Positions 8,166 to 17,926 of a stretch of 64,000 nucleotides of DNA are shown here, in pieces. The translations under genes and the position numbers were made by a program. The notes beneath the pieces are model-generated. The model made no database searches. It had not been told where the DNA came from and saw only the letters and a list, made by a program, of their open reading frames with translations. Source of the stretch: Corynebacterium sp. MSK297 (lineage in GTDB: Bacteria > Actinomycetota > Actinomycetes > Mycobacteriales > Mycobacteriaceae); assembly GCF_030232885.1 (NCBI RefSeq), contig NZ_JASPGD010000003.1, forward strand, positions 229,242 to 293,241, in the 5' to 3' direction. How positions within the stretch are numbered: the stretch's first letter is position 1; every line of letters begins with the position of its first letter.

Positions 8166-8456
8166 ATGACTGCACATAACCAGCAAATCACCGATAACCC
8201 TGCAGAATCCCGCTTTGAATTAACCGTTGACGGCGAGCTGGCGGGTTTTTCTGAATACAAAGACAATGGCGACATCCGCGAGTTTGACCACACCGTGGTA
8301 CACGAAGAATTTCAAGGCAACGGTCTATCCAAGCCGTTGATCAAATTTAGCCTGGATCACGCCCGGGACAACGGCCTCAAGGTTATTCCTACTTGCCCGG
8401 CATACGAGAAATTCTTGCAGAAAAACGAGGAATACCAAGACCTGGTAGCGAAATAA
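8166..8456 (+). CDS. GNAT-family N-acetyltransferase, small YjdJ-like type
   Basis: A 96-residue protein with the compact GCN5-related fold: strands around FELTVDGELAGFSEY, then HTVVHEEFQGNGLSKPLIKFSLDHARDNGLKVIPTCPAYEKFL, which carries the acetyl-CoA pyrophosphate loop (QGNGLS) and the CPAYEKF ending of this short subfamily. The substrate is unknown. The ATG follows a good AAAGGAGAG site; longer in-frame starts upstream run through the tRNA-Phe gene and are unlikely. Confidence 0.85.
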   Translation: MTAHNQQITDNPAESRFELTVDGELAGFSEYKDNGDIREFDHTVVHEEFQGNGLSKPLIKFSLDHARDNGLKVIPTCPAYEKFLQKNEEYQDLVAK

Positions 8457-8538
8457 AAACGCTAGCCTGAAACCGCCCTGCAGCGGCTACGCCCATGGGG
8501 AGATCCACACGATTACCTTAGGGCGTGCAGGCAGCAGA

Positions 8539-8568
8539 AAAGCCCGAGCGTAAATACTCGGGCTTTAA
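8539..8568. terminator. Terminator between the acetyltransferase gene and cysE
   Basis: The stem AAAGCCCGAG against CTCGGGCTTT has an 8-nt loop; A- and T-rich flanks suit both strands, which converge here. Confidence 0.85.
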
Positions 8569-8645
8569 CCATGCGTGTGGACTACGCGCCGTGCAGCCGC
8601 TGGGGCGACTAGTGTGCGGTCATCCTAGATGACAGAGCGAGATGC

Positions 8646-9218
8646 CTAGATGTAGTAATCCGGGTCGCGAAGTTTTTCACACTCTTCTTTCTTCCGTGGA
8701 CGCGCCACGGCGGGGATGCCCACGGCAATGCAATCAGCCGGAACATCCTTGGTTACCACGGCATTGCCACCGACCGAGGAATTCTTCCCGATCGTCACCG
8801 GGCCTAATACCTTGGCGCCGGCACCGATAACAACATTGTCTTCTAACGTTGGGTGACGCTTGGTCTGGGTGAGCACCTGGCCGCCCAGGGTGACACCGTG
8901 ATACAACATCACGCCATCACCAATTTCGGCGGTTTCTCCGATGACAATACCCATGCCGTGGTCAATGAAAAAGCGCCGACCGATCTTTGCACCGGGGTGA
9001 ATTTCAATTCCGGTGAAAAATCGGTTCAACTGCGCCAACACTCGGGCAGGCCCCTTCCAATCGCGCTGCCATAACCAGTGGGCAACGCGATGCGCCCAGA
9101 TCGCGTGTAGACCTGAATACACGATCGCATTTTCGACGGTACCGCGTGCAGCAGGGTCATGCTCACGGGCATTCTGAAGATCTTCGCGGATGCGGGATAC
9201 GATCTGGAACATAGACAA
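8646..9218 (-). CDS. cysE: Serine O-acetyltransferase
   Basis: A 190-residue enzyme of the short CysE type. It acetylates L-serine with acetyl-CoA, the first step of cysteine synthesis. The C-terminal two thirds is a left-handed beta helix of hexapeptide repeats ([31 protein letters not shown]...); the HGMG/ETA segment carries the catalytic His. cysK ends 15 bp upstream on the same strand, so the two form an operon and their products may form the cysteine synthase complex. The C-terminal Ile suits docking into the CysK active site. Confidence 0.95.
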   Translation of the reverse strand: MSMFQIVSRIREDLQNAREHDPAARGTVENAIVYSGLHAIWAHRVAHWLWQRDWKGPARVLAQLNRFFTGIEIHPGAKIGRRFFIDHGMGIVIGETAEIGDGVMLYHGVTLGGQVLTQTKRHPTLEDNVVIGAGAKVLGPVTIGKNSSVGGNAVVTKDVPADCIAVGIPAVARPRKKEECEKLRDPDYYI

Positions 9219-9233
9219 GAGCCTAACAGGTGA

Positions 9234-10169
9234 TTAGTCGCGGATGTCTTCGTAGAGCAAGGTGGAAACGTAACGCTCGCCGAAGTCCGGGATGATCACA
9301 ACGATGTTCTTGCCTTCATTTTCGTCACGGGCTGCAACCTCCAGGGCGGCCTTGATATTGGCGCCAGTGGAAATGCCACCCAGAATGCCGTCGTCAACAG
9401 CCAGCTTGCGGGAAGCCTTGACGGCGTCTTCGTTGCTGACGGTGATGACTTCATCCAATGCGGAGCGATCCAGAATCTCTGGGATGAAGTTTGCGCCTAG
9501 GCCCTGGATCTTGTGTGGGCCGGCCTTGCCTTCGGTCAACAGTGGGGAAGCGGCTGGTTCAACGGCGATAGCCTTCAGGTCCTGGTTCTTTTCCTTCAGG
9601 TACTTGCCTGCACCAGAGATGGTGCCGCCGGTACCGATACCAGCAACGAAGATGTCGACGTTGCCGTCAGTGTCTTCCCAGATTTCTGGGCCAGTGGTCT
9701 GGTAGTGCACCTGGACGTTGGCCTCGTTAGCGAACTGGCGGGCCAGGATGGCGTTGTCTTCGGTCTCAGCGATCTCGTTGGCCTTGTCGACGGCGCCCTG
9801 CATGCCGGCTGCACCAGGCGTGAGAACAATTTCTGCGCCGTATGCGCGCAGCAGAACGCGACGCTCGTTGGACATGGTTTCTGGCATGGTCAAGATGACC
9901 TTGTATCCGCGGGCTGCGCCCACCAGCGCCAGGGCGATACCGGTGTTACCGGAGGTAGCTTCAATAATCGTGCCACCTGGCTTCAGCTGACCGGACTCCT
10001 CGGCGGCATCGACAATCGCGCGACCGATGCGGTCTTTCACCGAGTTTGCTGGGTTGAAGGATTCTATCTTCGCGTAGACATTTGCCTTGAGGCCCTTGAC
10101 GGATTCGTTTAAACGAACCAGTGGGGTGCCACCAATGGTGTCAAGAATGTTGTCGTATACCTTACCCAT
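9234..10169 (-). CDS. cysK: O-acetylserine sulfhydrylase (cysteine synthase A)
   Basis: A 311-residue PLP enzyme that makes cysteine from O-acetylserine and sulfide. The Schiff-base lysine is Lys45 in PANSVKDRIG; the TSGNTG substrate loop and the glycine-rich phosphate loop GTGGT are present. The start MGKVYDN is chosen from family length; 13 more in-frame codons upstream look spurious. An McbR-type operator lies about 120 bp upstream, suggesting repression by the sulfur regulator. cysE is the next gene in the operon. Confidence 0.96.
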   Translation of the reverse strand: MGKVYDNILDTIGGTPLVRLNESVKGLKANVYAKIESFNPANSVKDRIGRAIVDAAEESGQLKPGGTIIEATSGNTGIALALVGAARGYKVILTMPETMSNERRVLLRAYGAEIVLTPGAAGMQGAVDKANEIAETEDNAILARQFANEANVQVHYQTTGPEIWEDTDGNVDIFVAGIGTGGTISGAGKYLKEKNQDLKAIAVEPAASPLLTEGKAGPHKIQGLGANFIPEILDRSALDEVITVSNEDAVKASRKLAVDDGILGGISTGANIKAALEVAARDENEGKNIVVIIPDFGERYVSTLLYEDIRD

Positions 10170-10287
10170 TTGTTGTTCATCTCCTTTGCGGCTGCAGAGT
10201 CTATGCATTGGTCTGTATATGGACTATGCGCGTTACTCTGCAATGAAATAGGGGTTTGTTTCTGCGCACCACTATACAGCAAAGAAA

Positions 10288-10303
10288 TAGACAGAGCAGT
10301 CTT
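10288..10303. promoter_or_regulatory. Probable McbR operator in front of cysK
   Basis: TAGAC-N6-GTCTT matches the C. glutamicum McbR consensus TAGAC-N6-GTCTA in nine of ten fixed positions, in the intergenic region of cysK. McbR represses cysteine and methionine genes. A second partial dyad (GTCTGTATATGGAC) lies near 10211. Confidence 0.7.
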
Positions 10304-10369
10304 TATATTCTAGACAGCCAAGTCGGGGATTTTATTAACGAAAGTTTCAGCTTTGTGTGACGTTTCTAG

Positions 10370-10387
10370 TGGGGTTGATCGGGGTTA
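10370..10387 (+). promoter_or_regulatory. Possible RamA autoregulatory site
   Basis: Two G-stretches, TGGGGT and CGGGGT, spaced 10 bp apart about 90 bp before ramA. RamA is known to bind paired G-rich stretches and to control its own gene. The match is loose. Confidence 0.4.
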
Positions 10388-10470
10388 GGTATTACCCCCG
10401 TTTTCACGCTACAGTGAGGTCAAGCGGTTTTGGAAACACCCAAATGGGTACACCCAGATGAGGAGACTTC

Positions 10471-11313
10471 ATGGATTCCCAACTAGTCAAAGACGATGAC
10501 GAAGCCATCCGCTCAGCGCTAACGACGTTGAAAAATTCCACCAGCATTCCCGTCACCATGTACGCCACCTTGTTGGCTGATAACCGCCTGCAAATCACGC
10601 AGTGGGTTGGGCTGCGTACACCAGCGCTGCAAAACCTCATCATGGAACCCGGAACCGGCGTCGGTGGGCGCGTGGTTAACACCAGGCGCCCGGTAGGTGT
10701 GTCCGATTACGTGCGTGCGAACATCATTAGCCACGAAAATGACCAAGTGATGCAGGATGAGGGGCTGCATTCGTTACTGGCAGTGCCAGTCATCGTGCGT
10801 CGCGAAATCCGTGGGGTGCTGTACGTGGGTGTGCACTCGCCGGTGCGCTTGGGCGACAAAGTGATCGAAGAAGTCACGATGACGGCCCGTTGTCTGGAGC
10901 AAGATTTCGCGGTTAATTCCGCGCTACGGCAATTCGAAGCCTCCGTGCCTGCCACGCCGCGTTCCAACCGCAGCATGAATGGCGCGGAATGGGAACAGGT
11001 GCGTTCGACGCACTCCAAGCTGCGTATGCTGGCTAACCGCGTCAATGATGACAATATGCGCAAAGAAATCGAGGTGCTGTGTGAGCAAATGGTCTCGCCA
11101 GTGCGCGTGAAGCAATCTACGCGGCTGTCTGCCCGTGAGCTCGATGTGCTCTCGTGCGTCGCGCTGGGGCATACGAATGTGGAAGCTGCAGAAGAAATGG
11201 GCATTGGTGCAGAGACCGTGAAGTCTTATCTGCGTTCTGTCATGCGCAAATTGGGTGCACACACCAGGTATGAGGCCGTGAACGCGGCTCGACGCATTGG
11301 TGCCTTGCCGTAA
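10471..11313 (+). CDS. ramA: LuxR-family regulator of acetate metabolism
   Basis: A 280-residue cytoplasmic transcription factor. The N-terminal half is GAF-like (TMYATLLADNRLQITQWVGLRTP ... GVGGRVVNTRRPVGVSDY), the C-terminal residues 219-280 form a LuxR helix-turn-helix starting LSARELDVLS, with HTNVEAAEEMGIGAETVKSYLRSVMRKLG. Length, domains and the place next to cysK match C. glutamicum RamA, which controls acetate, central carbon and cell-wall genes. The CoA-transferase at the start of the window is a plausible target. Confidence 0.92.
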   Translation: MDSQLVKDDDEAIRSALTTLKNSTSIPVTMYATLLADNRLQITQWVGLRTPALQNLIMEPGTGVGGRVVNTRRPVGVSDYVRANIISHENDQVMQDEGLHSLLAVPVIVRREIRGVLYVGVHSPVRLGDKVIEEVTMTARCLEQDFAVNSALRQFEASVPATPRSNRSMNGAEWEQVRSTHSKLRMLANRVNDDNMRKEIEVLCEQMVSPVRVKQSTRLSARELDVLSCVALGHTNVEAAEEMGIGAETVKSYLRSVMRKLGAHTRYEAVNAARRIGALP

Positions 11314-11438
11314 AAATCTGCGTTAGCCCATAAAACAACCCATAAAAAACTATGTGAGCTCGCAATAAACTATGCGAGCTCGCACGGGCTGGTCGAATGA
11401 GACCATAAGCAACGGAGAAATCGGTACTGTTTAACACC

Positions 11439-12701
11439 GTGAAGGATATATTTTTAGTCACCGGTGGCGCGCGCTTGCAAGGCTCGGTCAAAGTCGACGG
11501 AGCCAAAAACAGCGTGCTGAAATTGATGGCCGCAGCGCTGTTGGCAGAAGGTACGACCACGCTGCACAACTGCCCGGAAATCCTTGATGTTCCCTTGATG
11601 CAAAACGTACTGCAAGGGCTGGGCTGTGAGGTGGAAATCGATGGTTCTATCGTGCGGATCACCACCCCAAGCAGTGAAAAGTTATCCCCAGACGCGGATT
11701 TTGAGGCGGTCCGGCAGTTCCGGGCTTCAGTCTGCGTGCTTGGTCCGTTGACTGCGCGCTGCGGTCGTGCTGTCGTCGCACTGCCGGGAGGTGATGCGAT
11801 TGGTTCGCGCCCCCTCGATATGCACCAATCCGGCCTGGAAAAAATGGGCGCGACTACCCGCATCCAGCATGGAGCAGTCGTCGCGGAGGCAGAAAACCTG
11901 CATGGCGCAGAAATTAAACTTGATTTTCCCTCGGTCGGTGCTACGGAAAACATTCTGACTGCTGCAGTACTGACCGATGGAGTGACCACCCTGCATAACG
12001 CAGCACGGGAACCAGAAATTGTTGACCTGTGCGACATGCTCAATGGCATGGGCGCACAGGTAGAAGGTGCCGGGACGTCGAAAATCGTGATCACCGGCGT
12101 CGACAAACTGTACCCGATCGAACACGAAGTGATCGGCGACCGCATTGTGGCTGGAACGTGGGCCTATGCAGCGGCGATGACGCAAGGCGATATTACGGTC
12201 GGTGGCATTGCCCCGAAGCATCTGCATTTACCGCTGGAAAAGCTGCGCAGCGCGGGTGCCGAAATCGAATCGTACGAAAACGGATTCCGCGTGCGCATGG
12301 ACCAGAGCCCGGTCGCTGTCGACTATCAAACCCTGCCGTTTCCGGGCTTCCCAACGGACCTGCAGCCGATGGCAATTGGCATTTCCGCGCTTGCCGACGG
12401 CATGTCTGTGATCACGGAAAACGTGTTTGAGGCGCGGTTCCGGTTTGTGGACGAGATGCAGCGACTCGGCGCGGACGCCCAAGTGGATGGCCACCACGTC
12501 GTGTTGCGTGGCATCGATGAGCTGTCGTCGACAAGCGTGTGGTCGTCCGATATTCGCGCGGGCGCTGGTTTGGTACTGGCAGCTTTGCGTGCCGACGGGG
12601 TCACCACCGTCCATGACGTGCACCATATTGATCGCGGATACCCGAATTTCGTGGAGAATCTGCAGCGTTTGGGGGCAACCATCGAACGCTCTGTTGCATA
12701 G
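11439..12701 (+). CDS. murA: UDP-N-acetylglucosamine 1-carboxyvinyltransferase
   Basis: A 420-residue MurA/EPSP-synthase fold enzyme that adds enolpyruvate from PEP to UDP-GlcNAc, the first committed step of peptidoglycan synthesis. The N-terminal VDGAKNS and the loop [15 protein letters not shown] are visible. The position of the usual catalytic Cys (GGCAIG in most bacteria) is Asp119 here, as in M. tuberculosis MurA; that change is known to give fosfomycin insensitivity. The start is GTG. The 125 bp before it hold a near-duplicate phrase ending GAGCTCGCA. Confidence 0.95.
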   Translation: MKDIFLVTGGARLQGSVKVDGAKNSVLKLMAAALLAEGTTTLHNCPEILDVPLMQNVLQGLGCEVEIDGSIVRITTPSSEKLSPDADFEAVRQFRASVCVLGPLTARCGRAVVALPGGDAIGSRPLDMHQSGLEKMGATTRIQHGAVVAEAENLHGAEIKLDFPSVGATENILTAAVLTDGVTTLHNAAREPEIVDLCDMLNGMGAQVEGAGTSKIVITGVDKLYPIEHEVIGDRIVAGTWAYAAAMTQGDITVGGIAPKHLHLPLEKLRSAGAEIESYENGFRVRMDQSPVAVDYQTLPFPGFPTDLQPMAIGISALADGMSVITENVFEARFRFVDEMQRLGADAQVDGHHVVLRGIDELSSTSVWSSDIRAGAGLVLAALRADGVTTVHDVHHIDRGYPNFVENLQRLGATIERSVA

Positions 12702-12861
12702 CCAGGTTCGCTGGTGCAGCGCTTGTACGAACCGGGGTTTCGTCGGAATACGTCAGTGAATACCGGAAAACCTTGCCCGGGTGTGAGTCCTATCGGGTAG
12801 TCTGCTTGGAGTAATCACGCGCTAGATTTCGCCGAAACTTTCCGGAAAGGTTCGCACCCAC

Positions 12862-13680
12862 ATGACGGCTCACGACAATGGCCCACAGCAAAGCTCAGGC
12901 GCAGGCAAATACGTCACTGACAAACACACCATTAACCCACAGGATGAACCACAAGCGGCTCCCGCTGCCCGCGCGCACCGGTTGTCCAAGAAATATGGCT
13001 CGGGTGATACGGAAGTTGTTGCGCTTGACGCTGTCGATGTGGTTTTTGAGCGGGGGAAATTCACCGCGATCATGGGACCTTCCGGTTCCGGCAAATCCAC
13101 GCTCATGCATTGCATGGCTGGGCTAGATGCGGCTTCTGCTGGGCACTCCTTCATCGGTGAGACAGACCTGTCGCAGCTTGGCGATAAAGGCATTACCGAG
13201 CTGCGGCGTGACCGGCTCGGTTTTATTTTCCAGTCGTTTAACCTGGTGCCAACACTCACAGCGGCGGAAAATATCACTTTGCCACTGAATATTGCCGGCA
13301 AAGACGTAGATCAGGCGTGGTTCGACGAGGTCACCGCGCGCCTGGGCTTGGCCAAGCGCCTGGATCACCGCCCAGCAGAGCTTTCCGGCGGCCAGCAGCA
13401 GCGCGTGGCGTGTGCCCGCGCGTTGGTCTCGCGCCCGGAGATCATTTTCGGTGATGAGCCGACCGGTAACTTGGATTCGAATTCCTCGGCAGAGGTACTG
13501 GATATTCTGCGCACTGCCGTTGATAACGACGACCAAACCGTGGTGATTGTCACCCATGATGCGCGCGCGGCCTCGTATGCCGATCGCGTGATATTCCTGA
13601 AAGACGGCACTATCGTCGATGAGCTACACGGCGCCAGCATGGACGATATTTTGCAGACCATGGCGGGAATTGAGGGCTAA
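12862..13680 (+). CDS. ABC transporter ATP-binding protein, MacB/LolD type
   Basis: A 272-residue ATPase with Walker A GPSGSGKST, the Q-loop FQSFNLVP typical of the MacB/LolD group, signature LSGGQQQR, and Walker B IIFGDEPTGNLD with D-loop. It is translationally close to its membrane partner: the permease ATG begins 2 bp after this stop. About 35 residues at the N-terminus are hydrophilic and not part of the domain. The substrate is unknown; this class does mechanical work on envelope substrates or exports lipids and peptides. Confidence 0.93.
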   Translation: MTAHDNGPQQSSGAGKYVTDKHTINPQDEPQAAPAARAHRLSKKYGSGDTEVVALDAVDVVFERGKFTAIMGPSGSGKSTLMHCMAGLDAASAGHSFIGETDLSQLGDKGITELRRDRLGFIFQSFNLVPTLTAAENITLPLNIAGKDVDQAWFDEVTARLGLAKRLDHRPAELSGGQQQRVACARALVSRPEIIFGDEPTGNLDSNSSAEVLDILRTAVDNDDQTVVIVTHDARAASYADRVIFLKDGTIVDELHGASMDDILQTMAGIEG

Positions 13681-13682
13681 AT

Positions 13683-16298
13683 ATGGCGAAGCGAACTTCC
13701 ATGCGCACTATCGCCGTGCGCAATATCGTCTCGCACAAACTGCGTCTGGCACTGACGGTGCTGTCAGTGATGCTGGGCACCGCATTTATTTCCGGCGCGT
13801 TCATGTTTACCAACTCGCTGTCGTCGACCTTTGAGGCAGCCGTGGGCAGCGCCTATGAGGACGTGGATGCAGCTGTCGGTCCGGCAGAAGGCCACCCCAT
13901 CATCGATGGAGAGACCGTGCAAGCGATTAGTGCCGATGAATCGGTGCGTGCGGTCAACCTGACTGAATCTACCAACGTGGTAGTCGCCAATGAGAACCTG
14001 GAGGCTTACCAAGTAGGTGGCGGTACTTCCACGTTGCAGATGTATTACCCGCCGGAAGCCAAGGTGGGAGAGGCCGACGACATCATTGACGGCGCAGCAC
14101 CGCACGGTGACGGCGAGGTCATCGTCAACGACACCGCTGCAGAAGAGCAAGGCATCAGCGTCGGTGAGAAGATCATCCTGGTCGCCCCGGATGAGCGCTA
14201 CGAAGTCACCGTAAGCGGAATCTACACCCCAGCCCTGGAAGAAGGATTGGGCTCGTTGTCGGTGTTGATGGAGGCAGGAGCGTACCAGCACCTGTTTAAC
14301 CCGGACGGTATTGCTAGCCAGATGACCGTCGCCGCACACGATGGCACCACTTCCGAGCAGCTGGTGAACCACCTCAACGAAGTATACCCGCAGGTAGACG
14401 CACAAACCGGGCAGGCGCTTGCCGACGACTTGACCGAACAAATCAGCAACGCGCTGAGCTTCGTCAATTACTTCCTAGTTGCCTTCGGGCTGATTGGTCT
14501 GCTGGTGGGCACGTTCATTATCGCCAATACCTTCTCTATGATTGTGGCTCAGCGCATCAAAGAATTCGCGCTGCTGCGGTCTATCGGTGCGTCTCAGCGC
14601 CAGATCACCGGATCAGTTGTCGTCGAAGCTCTGGTCGTCGGGTTCCTGGGTTCGGTGCTAGGTGTGGTTGCCGGTATTGGCTTGGTTGCGGTGATCCGCG
14701 CGGTGCTATCAGCGCGTGGTATGTCCTTCGACGGTGGGGGCCTGGGTTTGTCGGTTTCCGCCGTTGTCGTGCCAATCATCTTGGGAATTCTGGTCACCAT
14801 CGGTTCTGCCTGGGCGCCGGCGCGCCGGGCGGGCAGGGTGAAGCCAGTCGAGGCCATGCGCTCGACAGAATCCGCCGCGGGAGCGCCGCTGACCGTGCGC
14901 ACCATTATCGGAACCATCATCATCGTCGCAGGCGTACTGGCCGCAGGTCTGGCGATGTTGTTGGACGATTCTGGAACTACTCTGCGCGCCAGCTTGGTCG
15001 GCATCGGTGCCTTCTTAGTAGTCGTCGGCTACTTCATGGCTGGACCGGCATTCAGCATGGGCATCGTGCCCGCGCTGGGACGGGTCATCGGAGCACCGTT
15101 TGGCTCCATGGGACGGCTGGCTTCCACGAATGCGCGCCGCTCGCCACGCCGTACCGCTGCCACGGCATTCGCGTTGACCCTAGGAATGATGCTGGTTACC
15201 GGCATTGGCATGTTGGGGGCGACCATGAAAAACAGCATCGGCGACATGCTGGAAGAAACCGTTACCGCGGATTTCTTGGCTACCGGCCCGCAGGATGGGT
15301 CTTTCCCAGTACCACAGGCCGTACCGGGTGCCTTGGCGGAAACCGACGGTGTGGAAAGCACAGTGACCATGCGCATGGCGCCAGTGCAGATCGCCGGCCA
15401 GGCCGGATACAACTATGGTCCGGGGTATACCTTTACCAACAGTATTGACGGCAACCCGCAGGATTTCGCCGACATGGAAATTCTGGAAGGCTCTGCGGAT
15501 TTGGTTGCCCAGCCGGGAGTGTTGGTCAGTGATGAACTGGCAGAGGCGGAAGGCTGGACCGTCGGTCAGGCTTTGCCACTGACCACACTGGAAACTGCCG
15601 AAAGCTCCGATGAAACTGGTGCACCAGTCGCTGTGGAACCTGGGCATGCAACCGAAGTGACCATCACCGGCATTTACAGCAGCGAGAACGACATCTTTGA
15701 AAACCTGCTGGTTGCACAATCTGCCGTTGATGAAGTTATGGAAGGCAATACCGCACCGATCCAAATGATCGCGATAAACACCGATGATTCTGTCGGGGAA
15801 AATGAGATGCGCGAGCGGCTGATCGAATCGGTCAAGGAATTCCTGGTCATCCAGGTGAAAACCGGTGCCGAATATGCTGACGAGGCTAGCCAGCTGATCG
15901 ATCAGATGCTGTCAATCCTGTATGCGTTGCTGGCGCTTGCCGTGATCATCGCGGTGCTGGGCATTATCAATACGCTGACACTCGGTGTGATTGAGCGTCG
16001 ACAAGAAATCGGCATGTTGCGCGCAGTTGGTGCTTACCGGGGACAGATTCGCACGATGATCATTGTTGAAGCCGTTCAGATTGCGCTATTCGGTGCCATC
16101 ATGGGAATTCTTGCGGGTCTTGGCCTGGGCTGGGCGTTTATCGACGTGCTGGCAGGTGAAGGCCTCGGCGGAGCGGTCATTCCGTGGAACCAGGTGCTGA
16201 TCATGCTGGGTGGTGCGGCAGTCGTGGGCGTGGTTTCCGCGTTGTGGCCAGCACGCAAGGCTGCTAAGACACCACCGCTGGAAGCCATCGCGGACTAG
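13683..16298 (+). CDS. ABC transporter permease, FtsX/MacB-like with two core units
   Basis: An 871-residue membrane protein. A first membrane helix (SHKLRLALTVLSVMLGTAFISGAFMF) leads to a large extracytoplasmic domain, then an FtsX-type three-helix block near residue 260-400, another long extracytoplasmic domain, and a second FtsX block at the C-terminus (IINTLTLGVIERRQEIGMLRAVGA). Two blocks in one chain mean that a single copy can pair with the ATPase dimer. It is cotranscribed with the ATPase and probably with the MauE- and DsbA-like genes after it. Cargo cannot be deduced. Confidence 0.92.
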   Translation: MAKRTSMRTIAVRNIVSHKLRLALTVLSVMLGTAFISGAFMFTNSLSSTFEAAVGSAYEDVDAAVGPAEGHPIIDGETVQAISADESVRAVNLTESTNVVVANENLEAYQVGGGTSTLQMYYPPEAKVGEADDIIDGAAPHGDGEVIVNDTAAEEQGISVGEKIILVAPDERYEVTVSGIYTPALEEGLGSLSVLMEAGAYQHLFNPDGIASQMTVAAHDGTTSEQLVNHLNEVYPQVDAQTGQALADDLTEQISNALSFVNYFLVAFGLIGLLVGTFIIANTFSMIVAQRIKEFALLRSIGASQRQITGSVVVEALVVGFLGSVLGVVAGIGLVAVIRAVLSARGMSFDGGGLGLSVSAVVVPIILGILVTIGSAWAPARRAGRVKPVEAMRSTESAAGAPLTVRTIIGTIIIVAGVLAAGLAMLLDDSGTTLRASLVGIGAFLVVVGYFMAGPAFSMGIVPALGRVIGAPFGSMGRLASTNARRSPRRTAATAFALTLGMMLVTGIGMLGATMKNSIGDMLEETVTADFLATGPQDGSFPVPQAVPGALAETDGVESTVTMRMAPVQIAGQAGYNYGPGYTFTNSIDGNPQDFADMEILEGSADLVAQPGVLVSDELAEAEGWTVGQALPLTTLETAESSDETGAPVAVEPGHATEVTITGIYSSENDIFENLLVAQSAVDEVMEGNTAPIQMIAINTDDSVGENEMRERLIESVKEFLVIQVKTGAEYADEASQLIDQMLSILYALLALAVIIAVLGIINTLTLGVIERRQEIGMLRAVGAYRGQIRTMIIVEAVQIALFGAIMGILAGLGLGWAFIDVLAGEGLGGAVIPWNQVLIMLGGAAVVGVVSALWPARKAAKTPPLEAIAD

Positions 16299-16299
16299 C

Positions 16300-16821
16300 A
16301 TGAACGATATGGACAGCACGACTGAACCCAAAGATGTTGGTATGGCGAAACGCACCTGGAAGGGGCACTCTCTAGGTTTCTGGGTGCTCGAGGCGATCAG
16401 CGCTTTCGCACGGTTTTATATGGCCTATATCTGGATCAGTGCTGGCTCCGCCAAATTGAATCAGCACCTGTCCGTGACACAGACCATTGAGGGCTACGAA
16501 ATCTTCACCCCGGAATGGTCTTCGGCGTTGGCACATCTGATTGGCCCGCTGGAGATCGCCGGGGGAGCATTCCTGCTTCTTGGTTTGTTCCTGAAACCAG
16601 CAGGCTGGGTATCGACGACGGTGTTGGTGCTGTTTATCATCGGTGTAGGGTCCGCATGGGCGCGTGGGCTGATGATCGATTGCGGTTGCTTCACCGTCGA
16701 CATCAGCGAATCGGATCAGGCTATGAACTATTTGCGGACAATCCTGCGGGATGTGTTTTATATCTTCTTAAGCGTGTGGATTGCGCGCAGACCTTTCCGA
16801 CGCTTAGCTATTTATCCGTAG
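16300..16821 (+). CDS. MauE/DoxX-like membrane thiol protein
   Basis: A 173-residue protein with four predicted membrane helices and a DCGCF motif (Cys128, Cys130) at a loop, typical of MauE-type DoxX proteins thought to pass electrons to extracytoplasmic thiol proteins. It starts 1 bp after the permease stop, so it is cotranscribed, and a DsbA-like gene follows after 65 bp. The natural reading is a redox pair: this protein serving the DsbA-like protein outside the membrane. Direction of electron flow is not shown by the sequence. Confidence 0.85.
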   Translation: MNDMDSTTEPKDVGMAKRTWKGHSLGFWVLEAISAFARFYMAYIWISAGSAKLNQHLSVTQTIEGYEIFTPEWSSALAHLIGPLEIAGGAFLLLGLFLKPAGWVSTTVLVLFIIGVGSAWARGLMIDCGCFTVDISESDQAMNYLRTILRDVFYIFLSVWIARRPFRRLAIYP

Positions 16822-16886
16822 GCGGCCGTTTATCCTTAACCGAGACCTTATCGCTAGCGAAAAACAACGAAGAAATAGGTGGATGA

Positions 16887-17606
16887 GTGAGTAAGAAAGT
16901 AACTAACCCAAACCAGAAATCGAGCGCGGGCTTTATCGGTGCCATCGTCGCGGTGCTGGTCATCGTGGTAGCAGTGATTGCGTATATCGTCATTGCTGGC
17001 CAGGGGGCGAAAGCAGAGAAATTTGCCAATTGGGAGATCAAGCAAGTTTCCGCAGAAACGAGTTTTGACGACAACACCCTGACGTTTGGTGATGCCGACA
17101 AGGCCCCACACGTTGATCTGTATGAGGATTTCTCCTGCCCGCACTGTGGAGAGTTGGCAGAAGCTACGGATGCTGAGGCTCTGGAAGAAATCAACGCCGG
17201 GAACCTGGCTGTATCGATTCACCCTATGACTTTCCTGGATCACCAGAGCGATGGTCATTCCACCCAGGCAGTTGCCGCCCTGCTGGCATTAGCTGAGCAT
17301 GACGACGTCAACGCCCTGTGGAACCTGCGTGAAGCTATGTTCGAAAACCTGCAGGATATTGTCCGTAGTTGGGGCCCTGATGATTTCGCTGATGCGGCCG
17401 CACAGATGGAAGCATCTGACGAGGCTGTCGAGGATATTCGCAACGGCAAGTTCCTGGAGAAGGCCCGCGAAGCTGGCGAGGCCAATGGTAAAGACCTGGA
17501 ATCTAAGGTCGATCGCGTTTCCACCCCGCGCGTTCTGATGGATGGCAAAGACTTGGAAGTTGAGGACATTAACGACTGGGTGAAAGTTGCTGTTGAGTCC
17601 AAGTAA
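16887..17606 (+). CDS. DsbA-family membrane-anchored thiol oxidoreductase
   Basis: A 239-residue protein with one N-terminal membrane anchor (about residues 15-37) and an extracytoplasmic thioredoxin fold with CPHC at 84-87 and a cis-Pro loop near VSTPRVL. It should form or rearrange disulfides in secreted proteins. The GTG start is supported because the nearby ATG at 16883 runs into a stop after three codons. It follows the MauE-like gene, its likely redox partner. Confidence 0.9.
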   Translation: MSKKVTNPNQKSSAGFIGAIVAVLVIVVAVIAYIVIAGQGAKAEKFANWEIKQVSAETSFDDNTLTFGDADKAPHVDLYEDFSCPHCGELAEATDAEALEEINAGNLAVSIHPMTFLDHQSDGHSTQAVAALLALAEHDDVNALWNLREAMFENLQDIVRSWGPDDFADAAAQMEASDEAVEDIRNGKFLEKAREAGEANGKDLESKVDRVSTPRVLMDGKDLEVEDINDWVKVAVESK

Positions 17607-17803
17607 TGCGCGCTAAGCACAGGGCTGATCTCGAAAGCTAGCACAGCTTCATAGACACCTCCTGCGCTCAGGCTAGGATGGAAGAATCTTCCGAAAACCC
17701 TGGCTGAGCGCAGGATTTGTTCACCCTCAAGGTGAAAGTGTAGACTCAACATTCGTTGAACAGACGGCGAGGAACACCGGGTCATCGCTGTGAGTTTCAA
17801 CCT

Positions 17804-17876
17804 GGGGCTATGGCGCAGCTGGTAGCGCACCACACTGGCAGTGTGGGGGTCACGGGTTCGAGTCCCGTTAGCTCCA
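17804..17876 (+). tRNA. tRNA-Ala (anticodon GGC)
   Basis: A 73-nt cloverleaf, acceptor GGGGCUA against UAGCUCC, anticodon loop CUGGCAG in the stem CCACA/UGUGG, T-arm ACGGG-UUCGAGU-CCCGU. CCA is not encoded. Confidence 0.95.
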
Positions 17877-17888
17877 CTTTTTGCATTT

Positions 17889-17912
17889 CCCCTGGTCGTT
17901 AATGACCGGGGG
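17889..17912. terminator. Terminator between tRNA-Ala and the P450 gene
   Basis: A hairpin CCCCTGGTC against GACCGGGGG with a short AT loop, followed by TTT. The tRNA and the P450 gene converge here. Confidence 0.7.
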
Positions 17913-17926
17913 TTTGCCTTATCCTT

